Shown piece by piece: positions 52,770 through 62,595 of a stretch of 64,000 nt of DNA. Each line of letters opens with the position of its first letter. The first letter of the stretch is position 1. The stretch is from Alteromonas sp. 5E99-2 (GTDB lineage: Bacteria; Pseudomonadota; Gammaproteobacteria; Enterobacterales; Alteromonadaceae). The DNA is taken from NCBI RefSeq assembly GCF_017368475.1, contig NZ_JAFNJE010000006.1:62001-126000 (forward strand), read 5' to 3'. The position numbers and the translations under genes were made by a program. Below the pieces are notes generated by a model, which was given only the letters and a program-made list of their open reading frames with translations, ran no database searches and was not told the DNA's origin.

Positions 52770-55700
52770 ATGAATATGGTCGATATAGCCGTAAAACGGC
52801 CGGTTACCGTGTGGATGTTTACCTTTGCAGTATTATTGTTTGGGTTTGTGTCATTGTCCCGTTTAGCGGTAGATTTGTTACCCGAATTATCTTACCCAAC
52901 ACTGACGATCAGAACCAATTATACAGGTGCTGCACCTGGCGAAATAGAGCAGCTTGTCTCTAAACCTATTGAAGAAACCATCGGTGTTGTTAAAGGTGTA
53001 AGAACAGTAACGTCAACGTCAAAAGCAGAACAGTCTGATGTTGTTCTAGAATTTGAATGGGGTACAGAGATGGACATAGCGAGCTTAGAAGTTCGCGAAA
53101 AACTGGATGTACTGCAATTACCTTTAGATGTCGAAAAGCCTTTATTACTAAGATTTAACCCGAGTCTTGACCCCATTATGCGATTCGGATTCGGCGCTAT
53201 CGCTGCAAAAGAGGCATCTGATTTTATAGACCTCGATGTCAACAGTATGAAAAAGTTGCGCGTGTACGCCGAAGAACAAATAAAGCGTAAATTAGAATCG
53301 GTTAAAGGTGTTGCGTCGGTCAGAATTGGTGGCGGCCTTGAAAACGAAATTCAAGTGTTAGTCAATCAGCAACGTTCAAGTCAGTTAAACATCACTCTAG
53401 CCGAAATTATACAACGATTAAAAACAGAAAACGTAAATACAGCAGGTGGCCGAGTCGAAGACGGCTCTCAAGAATATTTAGTTAGAACACTAAACCAATT
53501 CCAAACACTAGACGAAATGCGGGATCTTTTCATCGCCACAAGAGAGGGGAAACACATTCGTCTTGGCGACATCGCAGAGGTTCAAGACACTTACAAAGAA
53601 AGAAGTTCTGTCACGCGCTTTCAAGGCTTTGAAGGGGTGGAAATTGCTATCTATAAAGAAGGAGACGCAAATACTGTCAAAGTCTCTGAAAATGTTCAAC
53701 GTCGACTGCAAGAAATCGAACAAGAAATGCCTGAAATCTATCAACTTCAGATGGTTTATGATCAATCCACTTTCATTGCAAACGCGGTCAACGAAGTAAA
53801 AACATCGGGGATGATAGGCGGCATATTAGCCATGTTAGTGCTTTTCTTATTTCTGAAAAACGTTTGGCCAACACTCATTATCTCTATCTCTATCCCTGTC
53901 TCTATCGTTGCCACATTTAACCTTATGTATAGTAACGATATCAGCTTAAACATTATGAGTTTAGGCGGTATTGCATTAGCAATTGGCTTGTTGGTTGATA
54001 ACAGTATCGTCGTTCTCGAAAACATCGATAGACATAAAAAGAAAAGTAAAAATAGTAAAAAAGCGGCGATTAATGGTACCAAGGAAGTATCTATGGCTAT
54101 AGTCGCCTCTACGCTTACCACTATGGCTGTATTTATACCTTTAGTTTTCGTTGAAGGAATTGCGGGCCAATTATTTAGTGATCAAGCATTAACTGTAACC
54201 TTTGCTCTTGCCGCTTCACTGTTAGTCGCTTTGTCTATTATTCCAATGATGGCTGCTAGAGAGAAATCCAGTGCGCTCAAGTCCGAATTAGATTTAGGTG
54301 AAAGCCAAGTAAAAACTAAGCCAACCAGTAAACTCGGGTTAGTTTTCTATTACATTTTGTTTGTCCCCAAACTTGCCATTACAGGCATCAGTAAAGCTAT
54401 TTACTTCACATTATTCGTTATCACTAGCTTGACGTTATTAATAACACGCGTGGTACGCAAACTGTTGACTATTTTGTTCACGCCAATTCTTTGGGCTTTT
54501 GACAAGGTTTATCAGTTTTTAGAGCGCCTTTATATCTCAGCGTTACGCAGTGCATTAAAAGCACGCTTAGTCATTTTGACTACTGTCATTGTCATTTCGG
54601 GCTTTTCAATTACTCTGCTACCCAAACTCGGGCTGGAACTTATACCCCCCCTCTCTCAAGGTGAGTTTTTTGTAGAAATAAACCTGCCAACGGGATCTAA
54701 ACTGGAAAATACTGACGCCATATTGGCAGATTTGAGCCGTTTTGCAAAAGCATTACCGGAAGTAGAAAGAACCTATTCGTTAGCTGGAACGGGCAGCTTA
54801 ATTAACGCATCACCTTCACAAGGCGGCAATCACTGGGGTAGATTAAACGTCGTGCTAAACAGCGAAACCACTGAAAAACAACAAAAACACGTTATTCACC
54901 TTATGCGCGATTACCTCGCTCAACAAGCAGGTGTGCAAAGCAAATTCGGCGAACCCGAGCTGTTTAATTTCTCTACACCGCTAGAGATACAACTTTCAGG
55001 TTATGACCTTGCTACATTAAAAAAATATAGCGATGTAGTCGTCGAAGAAATGAAAAAAGTTGATCGCTTCGCCGACATTAAATCGACATTACAGAATGGC
55101 AACCCTGAGTTAAAAATTCAATTTAACCATGCCAAACTTGCTCAACTTGGGCTTAATGCACCTGACGTATCTAATTTGATCTCTACCAAAGTTGGAGGTG
55201 AAATTGCGACACAGTACAGCATTGAAGACAGGAAAGTAGACATACTCGTACGCACATTAGAAAAGCAACGTGATTCTATTACCGATATTAGTCGAATAAT
55301 TATTAATCCAGGTGCAACCAACCCTATTCCATTAGACGCTGTTGCCGACATAGACCTATCAACAGGCCCGAGCGAGATAACACGTGTCGGACAAGAGCGT
55401 GTGGCGCTTATATCAGCCAATTTAGCCTATGGTGATTTAGGAGAAGCGGTATTCATTGCGGAAGATTTACTAAAAAAACAACAATTCCCGTTGAGTATTC
55501 AAGCGCAAGTTACTGGTCAAAGTGAAGAAATGCAAAACAGCTTTCGGTCATTGCAGTTCGCTTTAGCACTAGCGGTATTTTTAGTTTACTTGGTTATGGC
55601 ATCACAATTTGAATCCTTGCTCCATCCATTCCTTATACTATTCACTGTACCCTTGGCTTGTGCCGGTTCAATCTATGGGTTGTTTGTAACTGGCACCAGT

Positions 55701-56090
55701 ATCAGTGTGGTCGTTTTCATTGGTGTAATAATGCTGGCAGGTATCGTGGTCAACAATGCCATCGTCCTTATTGATCGCATTAACCAACTCCGTGAAAAAG
55801 GTGAAGAAAAATCACAAGCAATCAAACGCGCAGCTGAAAGCCGATTGCGCCCAATCCTTATGACAACAATGACCACAACCTTGGGGCTCCTTCCAATGGC
55901 TATTGGGCTAGGTGAAGGAGCAGAAATCAGGACGCCCATGGCAATAACCGTTATATTTGGATTATTATTCGCGACATTCTTAACGCTCTTCTTAATTCCC
56001 GTTTTATACAGTTTATTTGATCGTAAAACGTTCGAACTAGCCGCAATTGAATCAACGATTAATGGCAACGAGGACACAGCTTATGAATAA
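52770..56090 (+). CDS. RND family transporter (HAE1-like), first of two
   Basis: The 1106-aa pump has twelve core membrane segments, two large periplasmic loops, and phrases NMVDIAVKRPVTVWMFTFAVLLFG, PGEIEQLVSKPIEE, LAIGLLVDNSIVVLENIDRH (TM4) and GIVVNNAIVLIDRINQLR (TM10). TM4 has one Asp followed by Asn, unlike the Asp-Asp of AcrB. Between TM6 and TM7 it carries an extra stretch of about 110 residues (after MMAAREKSSAL) containing additional hydrophobic segments, which explains its length. It starts 14 bases after the adaptor and overlaps the second pump by eight bases. The substrate is unknown. Confidence 0.93.
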   Translation: MNMVDIAVKRPVTVWMFTFAVLLFGFVSLSRLAVDLLPELSYPTLTIRTNYTGAAPGEIEQLVSKPIEETIGVVKGVRTVTSTSKAEQSDVVLEFEWGTEMDIASLEVREKLDVLQLPLDVEKPLLLRFNPSLDPIMRFGFGAIAAKEASDFIDLDVNSMKKLRVYAEEQIKRKLESVKGVASVRIGGGLENEIQVLVNQQRSSQLNITLAEIIQRLKTENVNTAGGRVEDGSQEYLVRTLNQFQTLDEMRDLFIATREGKHIRLGDIAEVQDTYKERSSVTRFQGFEGVEIAIYKEGDANTVKVSENVQRRLQEIEQEMPEIYQLQMVYDQSTFIANAVNEVKTSGMIGGILAMLVLFLFLKNVWPTLIISISIPVSIVATFNLMYSNDISLNIMSLGGIALAIGLLVDNSIVVLENIDRHKKKSKNSKKAAINGTKEVSMAIVASTLTTMAVFIPLVFVEGIAGQLFSDQALTVTFALAASLLVALSIIPMMAAREKSSALKSELDLGESQVKTKPTSKLGLVFYYILFVPKLAITGISKAIYFTLFVITSLTLLITRVVRKLLTILFTPILWAFDKVYQFLERLYISALRSALKARLVILTTVIVISGFSITLLPKLGLELIPPLSQGEFFVEINLPTGSKLENTDAILADLSRFAKALPEVERTYSLAGTGSLINASPSQGGNHWGRLNVVLNSETTEKQQKHVIHLMRDYLAQQAGVQSKFGEPELFNFSTPLEIQLSGYDLATLKKYSDVVVEEMKKVDRFADIKSTLQNGNPELKIQFNHAKLAQLGLNAPDVSNLISTKVGGEIATQYSIEDRKVDILVRTLEKQRDSITDISRIIINPGATNPIPLDAVADIDLSTGPSEITRVGQERVALISANLAYGDLGEAVFIAEDLLKKQQFPLSIQAQVTGQSEEMQNSFRSLQFALALAVFLVYLVMASQFESLLHPFLILFTVPLACAGSIYGLFVTGTSISVVVFIGVIMLAGIVVNNAIVLIDRINQLREKGEEKSQAIKRAAESRLRPILMTTMTTTLGLLPMAIGLGEGAEIRTPMAITVIFGLLFATFLTLFLIPVLYSLFDRKTFELAAIESTINGNEDTAYE

Positions 56091-59000
56091 GTTCCAATCA
56101 GCAGGTGCTTCATTAGCTTCCTTTGCCTTGAAACGCCCAGTAACAGTGTCTATGTTTTTTCTCTCAATGTTAGTCTTCGGTTTGATTTCAAGTCGATTGT
56201 TACCTCTTGAGAAATTCCCTGGAATTCAACTTCCATTTATGGTCATACACGTGCCTTACGCTAATGCTACACCTGAAGAAGTGGAAAAAAGCATTACTCG
56301 CCCTATTGAAGAAACATTAGCCACAATGTCTGGTGTTAATCGGCTCTGGTCTGAATCTAACGAAAACTATTCTGAGATATTTATGCTGTTTAGTTGGGGT
56401 GAGAATATAAAGGCAAAGAGCGTTGAAGCCAGAGAAAAAATTGATGCCATACGGCATCTGCTGCCTGACGACGTGGAACGTATTATCGTGCATAAGGAAA
56501 ATACAGCCGATCAAGCTATTTTCCAAATGCGGATTTCCAGTGAACGAGACTTATCGAACGCATACGACTTACTGAATCGTAATTTAAAACAACCCATAGA
56601 GCGGGTGAAAGGTGTGTCTAGAGTTGCACTTTATGGTGTCACAGAAAAACAGATATCCATCCGCTTAGATGCTGAAAAAATTACAGCTTTACATGTTGAT
56701 ACAGCACAACTAACGCAAACACTCAGAAATGCCAACTTCTCAATGACGGCAGGCAGTTTCTTCGATTTAGAACAAAAAATTACAGTTAATCCCACCGGTG
56801 AATACAAAAGTATACAAGAAATAGAAGATCTTCTGGTTACACGAACCATTCGCCTTAAAAACATCGCCACCGTCACCTATGAAAAACCCGAGCGAGTTGA
56901 GGGAAGACACTTAGACCAAACATTTGCCATTGGTTTAGATGTCTTTAGAGAGTCTGGCGCAAACTTAGTTAACGTCTCTGACAACGTACTGAAAGTTGTC
57001 GAAGAAGCAAAATCTAATCCTGCGTTTCGTGGCATTAATATTCTCTATTTCAATAACGAAGCCAAAAGCGTTACTTCTTCCTTATCCAATCTCCTCAATT
57101 CAGGCTTAATTGGTGCCCTGCTTTCGGTTATTGTTTTGTATTTCTTTTTACGTAATATTTCATCTACGCTTATTGTTGTACTGTCAGTCCCATTCTCTAT
57201 CTGCATAACCCTTGGTGTTATGTATTTAATAGGCTATACGCTAAATATTCTGTCCATGATGGGATTAATGTTAGCGGTTGGAATGCTGGTTGATAATGCC
57301 GTCGTCGTAACAGAAAGTATAGAACAAGAAAAAGTCAGTAATACCAACCTTACAGAAGCAACAAAGTCAGGTGTTGCAAAAGTGAGCTTGGCAGTAATAG
57401 CCGGCACAGCAACAACCGCTATCGTTTTTTTACCAAATATTGTTGGCGTAAAAATCGGCTTAACCATATTTTTGGAACACGTTGCAATTGCAATATGTAT
57501 TTCCTTATTTGCGTCGCTGTTACTCGCTCAAACGTTGATCCCCTTGCTAACGTCCAAAATCAAATTTAAGCCCAAGCCCCAAACTAAAGTAAACAAACCT
57601 AGTAAATTTAAGATTATTTACAAGCACATGCTTGAATCAATGTTAAAAAATCAAGGACGTACAGCCCTTATAGCGTTTCTCCTATTGGCAAGCGCAGCAA
57701 TTCCCATGTCGAATGTTTCTATGGATGGTGACGGAGATAGTGATGGTGATCGTATTTGGTTAAACTATGATGTGCAAGGCAACTATACCCTTGAAGAAGT
57801 TGAGAAAGCAGTAACCAAAATGGAGACTTTTTTATACGCAAACCAAGAGCGATTTTACATAACTCAGGTATATACGTATTACACTCCTGGCTCTGCGGTC
57901 TCAGGGATAACGTTAAACCCTGACTTTCCAGGTAAGATAGCTGATCTTAAGAAAGAGATTAAAGAAGCGATGCCAAGTTTTGTCCGCATAAATCCATCAT
58001 TTGAATGGGACGGCGGTAACGACGGAGGTGTTCGTTTACTCTTACTCGGGCAATCATCGGAGGTTTTGAGTCAAATTGCAGATAACGTCGTTCCTGTATT
58101 AGCCAAGATCAAAGGCTTTACCGATGTTAAAACTGAATCTGACAGCCTGAAAAAAGAACTTCGAATATCGATTGATCGTCAAAAAGCATTTCGTTTTGGT
58201 TTAGATAGCTCTGAGATTTCAAATATTGTCTCCACCGCGTTACGAGGCACTAACTTACGTACATTTAGGCACTCTGTTGACGGAGAAGTTGATATACGCC
58301 TTATGTACGAGGAAGAGATGCAACATTCAGTAGAAAATCTTAAAAACTTAACGATAAAACGAGACGCAACTCAAAACGTCACATTAGATATGGTAGCGAA
58401 CTTAACTATAAAACCAGTAAAATCGAAAATTCAGCGTCAATTTCGTCAGACATCACTCAGTATAGGAGCGAACCTTGAAGAAGGAATGACCACCGAACAA
58501 GCAAAAGAAAAAATTGAAGGTGTTATGCAACACATCCAACTTCCTTCTGGTTATCATTGGACGCTAGGCAGCGGATTCCAACGCCAAGACGAAGAACAAT
58601 CGATTATGACCACCAATATGCTATTAGCTGTATGCATGATTTACATTGTTATGGCCGCATTGTTTGAATCTCTTTTGCTACCCACTGCCGTTATTACATC
58701 ACTGCTTTTTTCTTTCACCGGTGTTTATTGGACCTTTTTCTTAACCGGAACACCAATGTCAATTATGGGCATGATAGGAATGCTGATATTGATGGGCATT
58801 GTGGTAAACAACGGTATTGTACTTGTTGATCGAATCAATCAGCTAATAGATACGGGTTGGTCTGTACAAAAAGCCATCATAGAAGCATGTTTAACACGCT
58901 CTAAACCTATTTTAATGACGGTAGGCACAACGGTTCTTGGACTTGTACCGCTCACGGTAGGCGGAGCAAGAATTGGTGGAGATGGCCCTGCCTACTCCCC

Positions 59001-59157
59001 TATGGCCATTGCTATTATTGGAGGATTAGTATTCTCAACAGCAACAAGTCTTGTATTAATCCCTTATGCGTACTTAATGTTGCTAAAACTCAGAGCTAAA
59101 ACAGGAGAAATGATGACTAATAGTAAAGTACTAGTAGCAAGGTTAATCAAAGCTTGA
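56083..59157 (+). CDS. RND family transporter, second of two
   Basis: The 1024-aa pump begins MNKFQSAGASLASFALKRPVTVSMFF, with ATG 56083 inside the end of the first pump gene. The frame is open from 56047, but that part overlaps further. Core motifs are PEEVEKSITRPIEETL, LAVGMLVDNAVVVTESIEQE (TM4) and GIVVNNGIVLVDRINQLID. The porter domain has an unusual Asp/Gly-rich loop VSMDGDGDSDGDRIW. Two unequal pumps with one adaptor suggest a heteromeric MdtBC-like assembly. No outer membrane channel gene is in the window. Confidence 0.93.
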   Translation: MNKFQSAGASLASFALKRPVTVSMFFLSMLVFGLISSRLLPLEKFPGIQLPFMVIHVPYANATPEEVEKSITRPIEETLATMSGVNRLWSESNENYSEIFMLFSWGENIKAKSVEAREKIDAIRHLLPDDVERIIVHKENTADQAIFQMRISSERDLSNAYDLLNRNLKQPIERVKGVSRVALYGVTEKQISIRLDAEKITALHVDTAQLTQTLRNANFSMTAGSFFDLEQKITVNPTGEYKSIQEIEDLLVTRTIRLKNIATVTYEKPERVEGRHLDQTFAIGLDVFRESGANLVNVSDNVLKVVEEAKSNPAFRGINILYFNNEAKSVTSSLSNLLNSGLIGALLSVIVLYFFLRNISSTLIVVLSVPFSICITLGVMYLIGYTLNILSMMGLMLAVGMLVDNAVVVTESIEQEKVSNTNLTEATKSGVAKVSLAVIAGTATTAIVFLPNIVGVKIGLTIFLEHVAIAICISLFASLLLAQTLIPLLTSKIKFKPKPQTKVNKPSKFKIIYKHMLESMLKNQGRTALIAFLLLASAAIPMSNVSMDGDGDSDGDRIWLNYDVQGNYTLEEVEKAVTKMETFLYANQERFYITQVYTYYTPGSAVSGITLNPDFPGKIADLKKEIKEAMPSFVRINPSFEWDGGNDGGVRLLLLGQSSEVLSQIADNVVPVLAKIKGFTDVKTESDSLKKELRISIDRQKAFRFGLDSSEISNIVSTALRGTNLRTFRHSVDGEVDIRLMYEEEMQHSVENLKNLTIKRDATQNVTLDMVANLTIKPVKSKIQRQFRQTSLSIGANLEEGMTTEQAKEKIEGVMQHIQLPSGYHWTLGSGFQRQDEEQSIMTTNMLLAVCMIYIVMAALFESLLLPTAVITSLLFSFTGVYWTFFLTGTPMSIMGMIGMLILMGIVVNNGIVLVDRINQLIDTGWSVQKAIIEACLTRSKPILMTVGTTVLGLVPLTVGGARIGGDGPAYSPMAIAIIGGLVFSTATSLVLIPYAYLMLLKLRAKTGEMMTNSKVLVARLIKA

Positions 59158-59217
59158 TTGCCTTACCCTATGAACGGCAAATTGCTGGGTCATTTTAAAG
59201 AAAGTGCGTTTTCAAAC

Positions 59218-59251
59218 GATTAAGTCCTATCTTAAATGATAGGACTTAATC
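59218..59251. terminator. Bidirectional terminator-like perfect 14-bp hairpin
   Basis: GATTAAGTCCTATC (59218-59231) is exactly mirrored at 59238-59251 around TTAAAT. It lies between the convergent second RND gene and fumC. No long T-tract is present, but the arms are AT-rich on both sides. Confidence 0.7.
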
Positions 59252-59272
59252 ATTATTAACCCACGCTAACCG

Positions 59273-60652
59273 TTAAACTCCGCCTTCGGTTAGCTTCGTT
59301 GGATCGAGAAGTTGAGTTAACTCTTCTCTAGAAAGGTCAGTATTTTCCTCTGCAACATCAATAATGGGACGTTTTTCCCCATAGGCTTGTTTCGCTATTT
59401 TAGCCGCTTTTTCATAACCTATTATAGGGTTTAATGCAGTGACTAATATAGGGTTTCTGGTTAACGCTTCTTTTAATTTATCTTCGTTAACAGTGAAGCT
59501 CTTTATTGCTTTTTCTGCTAATAAAACACTCACGTTAGACAAAATTTCAATACTCGAAAGTAAGTTATTGGCAACTAAAGGCAGCATAACATTCAGTTCG
59601 AAATTACCGGACTGCCCCGCCACAGTTATTGCGGCATCATTACCAATAACTTGTGCACCCGCCATAGCCGCCGCTTCGGGTATTACAGGGTTCACCTTGC
59701 CCGGCATAATAGAAGACCCCGGCTGTAACGCTTCTAGCTCTATTTCACCTAGTCCAGCTAATGGTCCTGAATTCATCCAGCGTAAATCGTTGGCTATTTT
59801 AATAATAGATACGGCGGTTGCTTTAAGTTGACCAGACAAGGAAACAGCAATGTCTTGAGTACCAATATGAGTAAAGAAGTTGTTTGCCGGCGTAAAAGTA
59901 ATGCCGCACATATCAGATAGAGTATTGGCAAATTCTTTTGAAAATTCAGGATGTGCATTAATTCCTGTCCCAACAGCGGTTCCGCCTTGAGCCAGGCTTT
60001 GAATACTAGCTTGTAGACTTTGAAGGTGTTCGATATTCAACTCTATTTGCGATGCCCACCCTCGCAAGCTTTGGCTTAAACGAACCGGCATAGCATCCAT
60101 CAAATGGGTACGCCCAGTCTTTATATGATGGTGAACTTCCACCGCTTTCACTTTAATTACTGAAGCTAATGTAAGTAATGCAGGCAGTAGTTTGTCGTTT
60201 AACTCTAATGCCGCACTCACATGAATTGTAGTAGGTATTACATCGTTGCTACTTTGACCATAGTTAATATGATCATTCGCACCCACTTTTTCACCGTAAA
60301 TAGAGCTAGCTAAAGTGGCTAAAACTTCATTGGCATTCATGTTCGAACTAGTGCCCGACCCTGTCTGAAATACATCTACAGGAAAGTGAGACATAAGTTC
60401 GTGATCGCTTAATAAGCGATCCGCAGCTGCGCTAATTGCCGCTCCCATTTCTTCGGGAATTTGCTCTAATTTAACATTTGCTTGGGCAGCAGCGCTTTTA
60501 ATTAATAGTAACGCGCGAATAAAAGGCTCCGGCATTCTGTTTCCACTGACTGGAAAGTTATTAATTGCTCGCTGGGTTTGCGCTCCGTATAACGCATCTT
60601 TCGCTACATCTAGCTCACCCATACTGTCTCGTTCAATACGCGTATTCGTCAT
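59273..60652 (-). CDS. fumC: Fumarate hydratase class II (iron-independent)
   Basis: The 459-aa protein is a full-length class II fumarase: YGAQTQRAINNFPVSG, FPVDVFQTGSGTSSNMNANEVLA, KTGRTHLMDAMPVRL, and the fumarase/aspartase signature GSSIMPGKVNPVIPEA. It interconverts fumarate and malate without an iron-sulfur cluster. That lets the TCA cycle run when iron is scarce or oxidants are present. It is 29 bases downstream of a FagA-like gene whose promoter region holds a Fur-box-like sequence, so iron-regulated expression is likely. ATG 60652 has AGGAAT upstream. Confidence 0.96.
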   Translation of the reverse strand: MTNTRIERDSMGELDVAKDALYGAQTQRAINNFPVSGNRMPEPFIRALLLIKSAAAQANVKLEQIPEEMGAAISAAADRLLSDHELMSHFPVDVFQTGSGTSSNMNANEVLATLASSIYGEKVGANDHINYGQSSNDVIPTTIHVSAALELNDKLLPALLTLASVIKVKAVEVHHHIKTGRTHLMDAMPVRLSQSLRGWASQIELNIEHLQSLQASIQSLAQGGTAVGTGINAHPEFSKEFANTLSDMCGITFTPANNFFTHIGTQDIAVSLSGQLKATAVSIIKIANDLRWMNSGPLAGLGEIELEALQPGSSIMPGKVNPVIPEAAAMAGAQVIGNDAAITVAGQSGNFELNVMLPLVANNLLSSIEILSNVSVLLAEKAIKSFTVNEDKLKEALTRNPILVTALNPIIGYEKAAKIAKQAYGEKRPIIDVAEENTDLSREELTQLLDPTKLTEGGV

Positions 60653-60681
60653 GTTTAATTCCTAATATCGAAGTCTTTTCA

Positions 60682-61011
60682 TTAAGTAGCCAAACCGGCT
60701 TTAACGTAATCACTCATCACCCTGAGCTCATAGTAAAGTTGATTAATTTCATAATTTTGCTGGTCATTACGTGCTAGTTGACGCAGCTTAAACAAGGGCT
60801 TGTATATATGGTCAAGACACTGTTGGCGCCAATGTGGAGGTAAGCTTTCATCAGTCAGGGTGTCTAACAGCAAATGAAATTGATTTAAAAAGAAGTGCCA
60901 CTGTTGCTGATGGCAACATACATTCCCTTCACCACAATTAAGTAATTGTGTGAATAGTTTTGGGTTTTCTACATTTTCAGCATATCTAATTTGTCTATGA
61001 AGGGTTTCCAT
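60682..61011 (-). CDS. FagA-like protein (Fur-associated small protein upstream of fumC)
   Basis: The 109-aa soluble protein has a Cys pair in GEGNVCCHQQQWHFF and a conserved-looking second half ESLPPHWRQQCLDHIYKPLFKLRQLARND. Its size and placement directly before fumC match fagA of Pseudomonas, first gene of the Fur-regulated fagA-fumC-orfX-sodA operon. The sequence match is from memory of the family and is moderate. ATG 61011 was chosen for its GGGAGG ribosome binding site; TTG 61041 is possible. The biochemical role is unknown for the family. Confidence 0.6.
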   Translation of the reverse strand: METLHRQIRYAENVENPKLFTQLLNCGEGNVCCHQQQWHFFLNQFHLLLDTLTDESLPPHWRQQCLDHIYKPLFKLRQLARNDQQNYEINQLYYELRVMSDYVKAGLAT

Positions 61012-61179
61012 AAGCCTCCCAATACCCTGCTGAATGCTCAATAAATCTCATTAACACAGAACTTATTTTTAATTTACAAGCAAAAAATGTAGGCCCCAAT
61101 GAGAGGCCTACTAAAAGTAAAATAAACACACACATGTTTAATTTCAGATAGTCTAGGGTAAACTCACCTCAAACACAAA

Positions 61180-61194
61180 TAAAAACAATTACCA
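61180..61194. promoter_or_regulatory. Fur-box-like site upstream of fagA-fumC
   Basis: TAAAAACAATTACCA matches the 7-1-7 Fur consensus TGATAATNATTATCA at 10 of 14 positions. The flanking bases (ACAAATAAAAACAATTA, CATTTAGAT) are nearly identical to those around the 62528 site. It lies 169 bases upstream of the FagA-like start. Confidence 0.5.
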
Positions 61195-61212
61195 TTTAGA
61201 TTAATAAAGGGG

Positions 61213-62376
61213 TTATTCAAAAAATAAGTAGTAACCGTACCCTGCAATTAACGCAGGTATTGTTGAATAAAACGTCGCGACAATGGCAGCTTTAGGTGCA
61301 AGAGCTATAGCAGGAAAAAGTGCATCTCCATCATTACTTATGGCATTGCCAATTTGAGCTGAAAATGGAATTGTATTTTGTAAATACAAGGTAGTTATCA
61401 AAATTTGAGGGCCACATCCTGGTAACAAACCTACTGCGATAGCCAAAAGAATAGCTAGTGGGCCTAAACTCTGAAAACTGGCCGCTAAATCAAACCCAGT
61501 CCACGTAATTACCAATTCAAAAGTAAGAAACGCGGTCACAACCCAGCTGGTAACAAATTGCGTATCTAGCGCGGCTTTCATAACCCAGTTACTTTTAACA
61601 TTTAAGTTCTCTTCACTGGTTACCTCTTGATAAGAACTACCAATGGAAGAAATAGACCATAAAAACACAATAAAAAAACACGCTATAGCCCCTGCTTTTT
61701 CGACGGTTCCCAACTCAAAACCAAACAGACTATTCGGGTCTACTTGAAATGAAATTAACAAAGCAATAATTAACGTAGGAAAAAGCGCAACTCGCCAAAA
61801 TTGATAAGACACTAGGCTAGCCTGAGTTTGTAATTTAGAAGGCGTTGAGTAAATTCTATTTGGTGTTGATGTGTCTATTTTTGTAGCGGGACGCATAAAA
61901 TTTTCTTGATGAATACAATTGGTTATTCCTCCAGACACTACCCCTACCGAAAACCCTAACGCCATCACGACTAAGCCATCAAAGGGCTTTTGTGCGAGTA
62001 ACAAAAAGGCTGCATCTCCCATGGTGGATGTTAACACCGCAACCACTGAACCAAAGCGCAGGCTACCTCGAGTAAATTGTGTAATAACAACAATCGCTCC
62101 CCCGCAACCAGGAAGTGCGCCTAAAAATGCGGAACCGATTAATTCAAACCAAGAGTTGTTTGTAATTACATGTACAGATATTCGGCTTTCCACATAATGC
62201 GTAATTAAATAATACAAAGCGAGCGTTGCGGCAACAAATGCCGAGACTTGAAGAAAGGCATCAGACAGCACTGATAATACTATTTTTTGTGTATTAGGTT
62301 GAAAGCACAGCACAACCAAAAACGCGGGCAATAACATTCTGCGATACCTAATTTTTAACGACTGGGCAAATACCAC
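61213..62376 (-). CDS. Putative 10-TM metal exporter (ArsP_2 / putative manganese transporter family)
   Basis: The 387-aa protein has about ten membrane segments in two inverted halves. Each half has a matching motif: ELIGSAFLGALPGCGGAIVVITQF in the first and IAVGLLPGCGPQILITTLYL in the second. These are the hallmark of the ArsP_2-type family annotated as putative manganese or heavy-metal transporters. Each half carries a Pro-Gly-Cys-Gly that could bind metal. The start is GTG at 62376, with ATG 62337 an alternative. It is divergent from a small unknown gene, and a Fur-box-like site lies in the shared promoter region. Iron-linked control of Mn or Fe balance is inference. Confidence 0.75.
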   Translation of the reverse strand: MVFAQSLKIRYRRMLLPAFLVVLCFQPNTQKIVLSVLSDAFLQVSAFVAATLALYYLITHYVESRISVHVITNNSWFELIGSAFLGALPGCGGAIVVITQFTRGSLRFGSVVAVLTSTMGDAAFLLLAQKPFDGLVVMALGFSVGVVSGGITNCIHQENFMRPATKIDTSTPNRIYSTPSKLQTQASLVSYQFWRVALFPTLIIALLISFQVDPNSLFGFELGTVEKAGAIACFFIVFLWSISSIGSSYQEVTSEENLNVKSNWVMKAALDTQFVTSWVVTAFLTFELVITWTGFDLAASFQSLGPLAILLAIAVGLLPGCGPQILITTLYLQNTIPFSAQIGNAISNDGDALFPAIALAPKAAIVATFYSTIPALIAGYGYYLFFE

Positions 62377-62527
62377 ACCGTCGTTTCCAATGCGTTTAAT
62401 ATTTAAAATAATCAGTTATCCACTTGGGTTAATTTTGGCGAGCCAAAAACGTTATTTTCAACGTTTAATCAAAGTAAAAAAATCACAATTAACATTTGAA
62501 ATTGATAATATGATGACAAGATACAAA

Positions 62528-62542
62528 TAAAAACAATTATCA
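62528..62542. promoter_or_regulatory. Fur-box-like site in the divergent metal-exporter promoter region
   Basis: TAAAAACAATTATCA matches the Fur 7-1-7 consensus at 11 of 14 positions. It lies 54 bases before the small gene at 62596 and 152 bases before the exporter start. Confidence 0.6.
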
Positions 62543-62595
62543 TTTAGATATAAATAATATAGTATTTATACAAATACGCAATCGAGACGTTAATT

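Noticed and set aside
53508-57467. Minus-strand open frames opposite the RND genes
   Set aside because: They are antisense to well-recognised pump genes and have no independent support.
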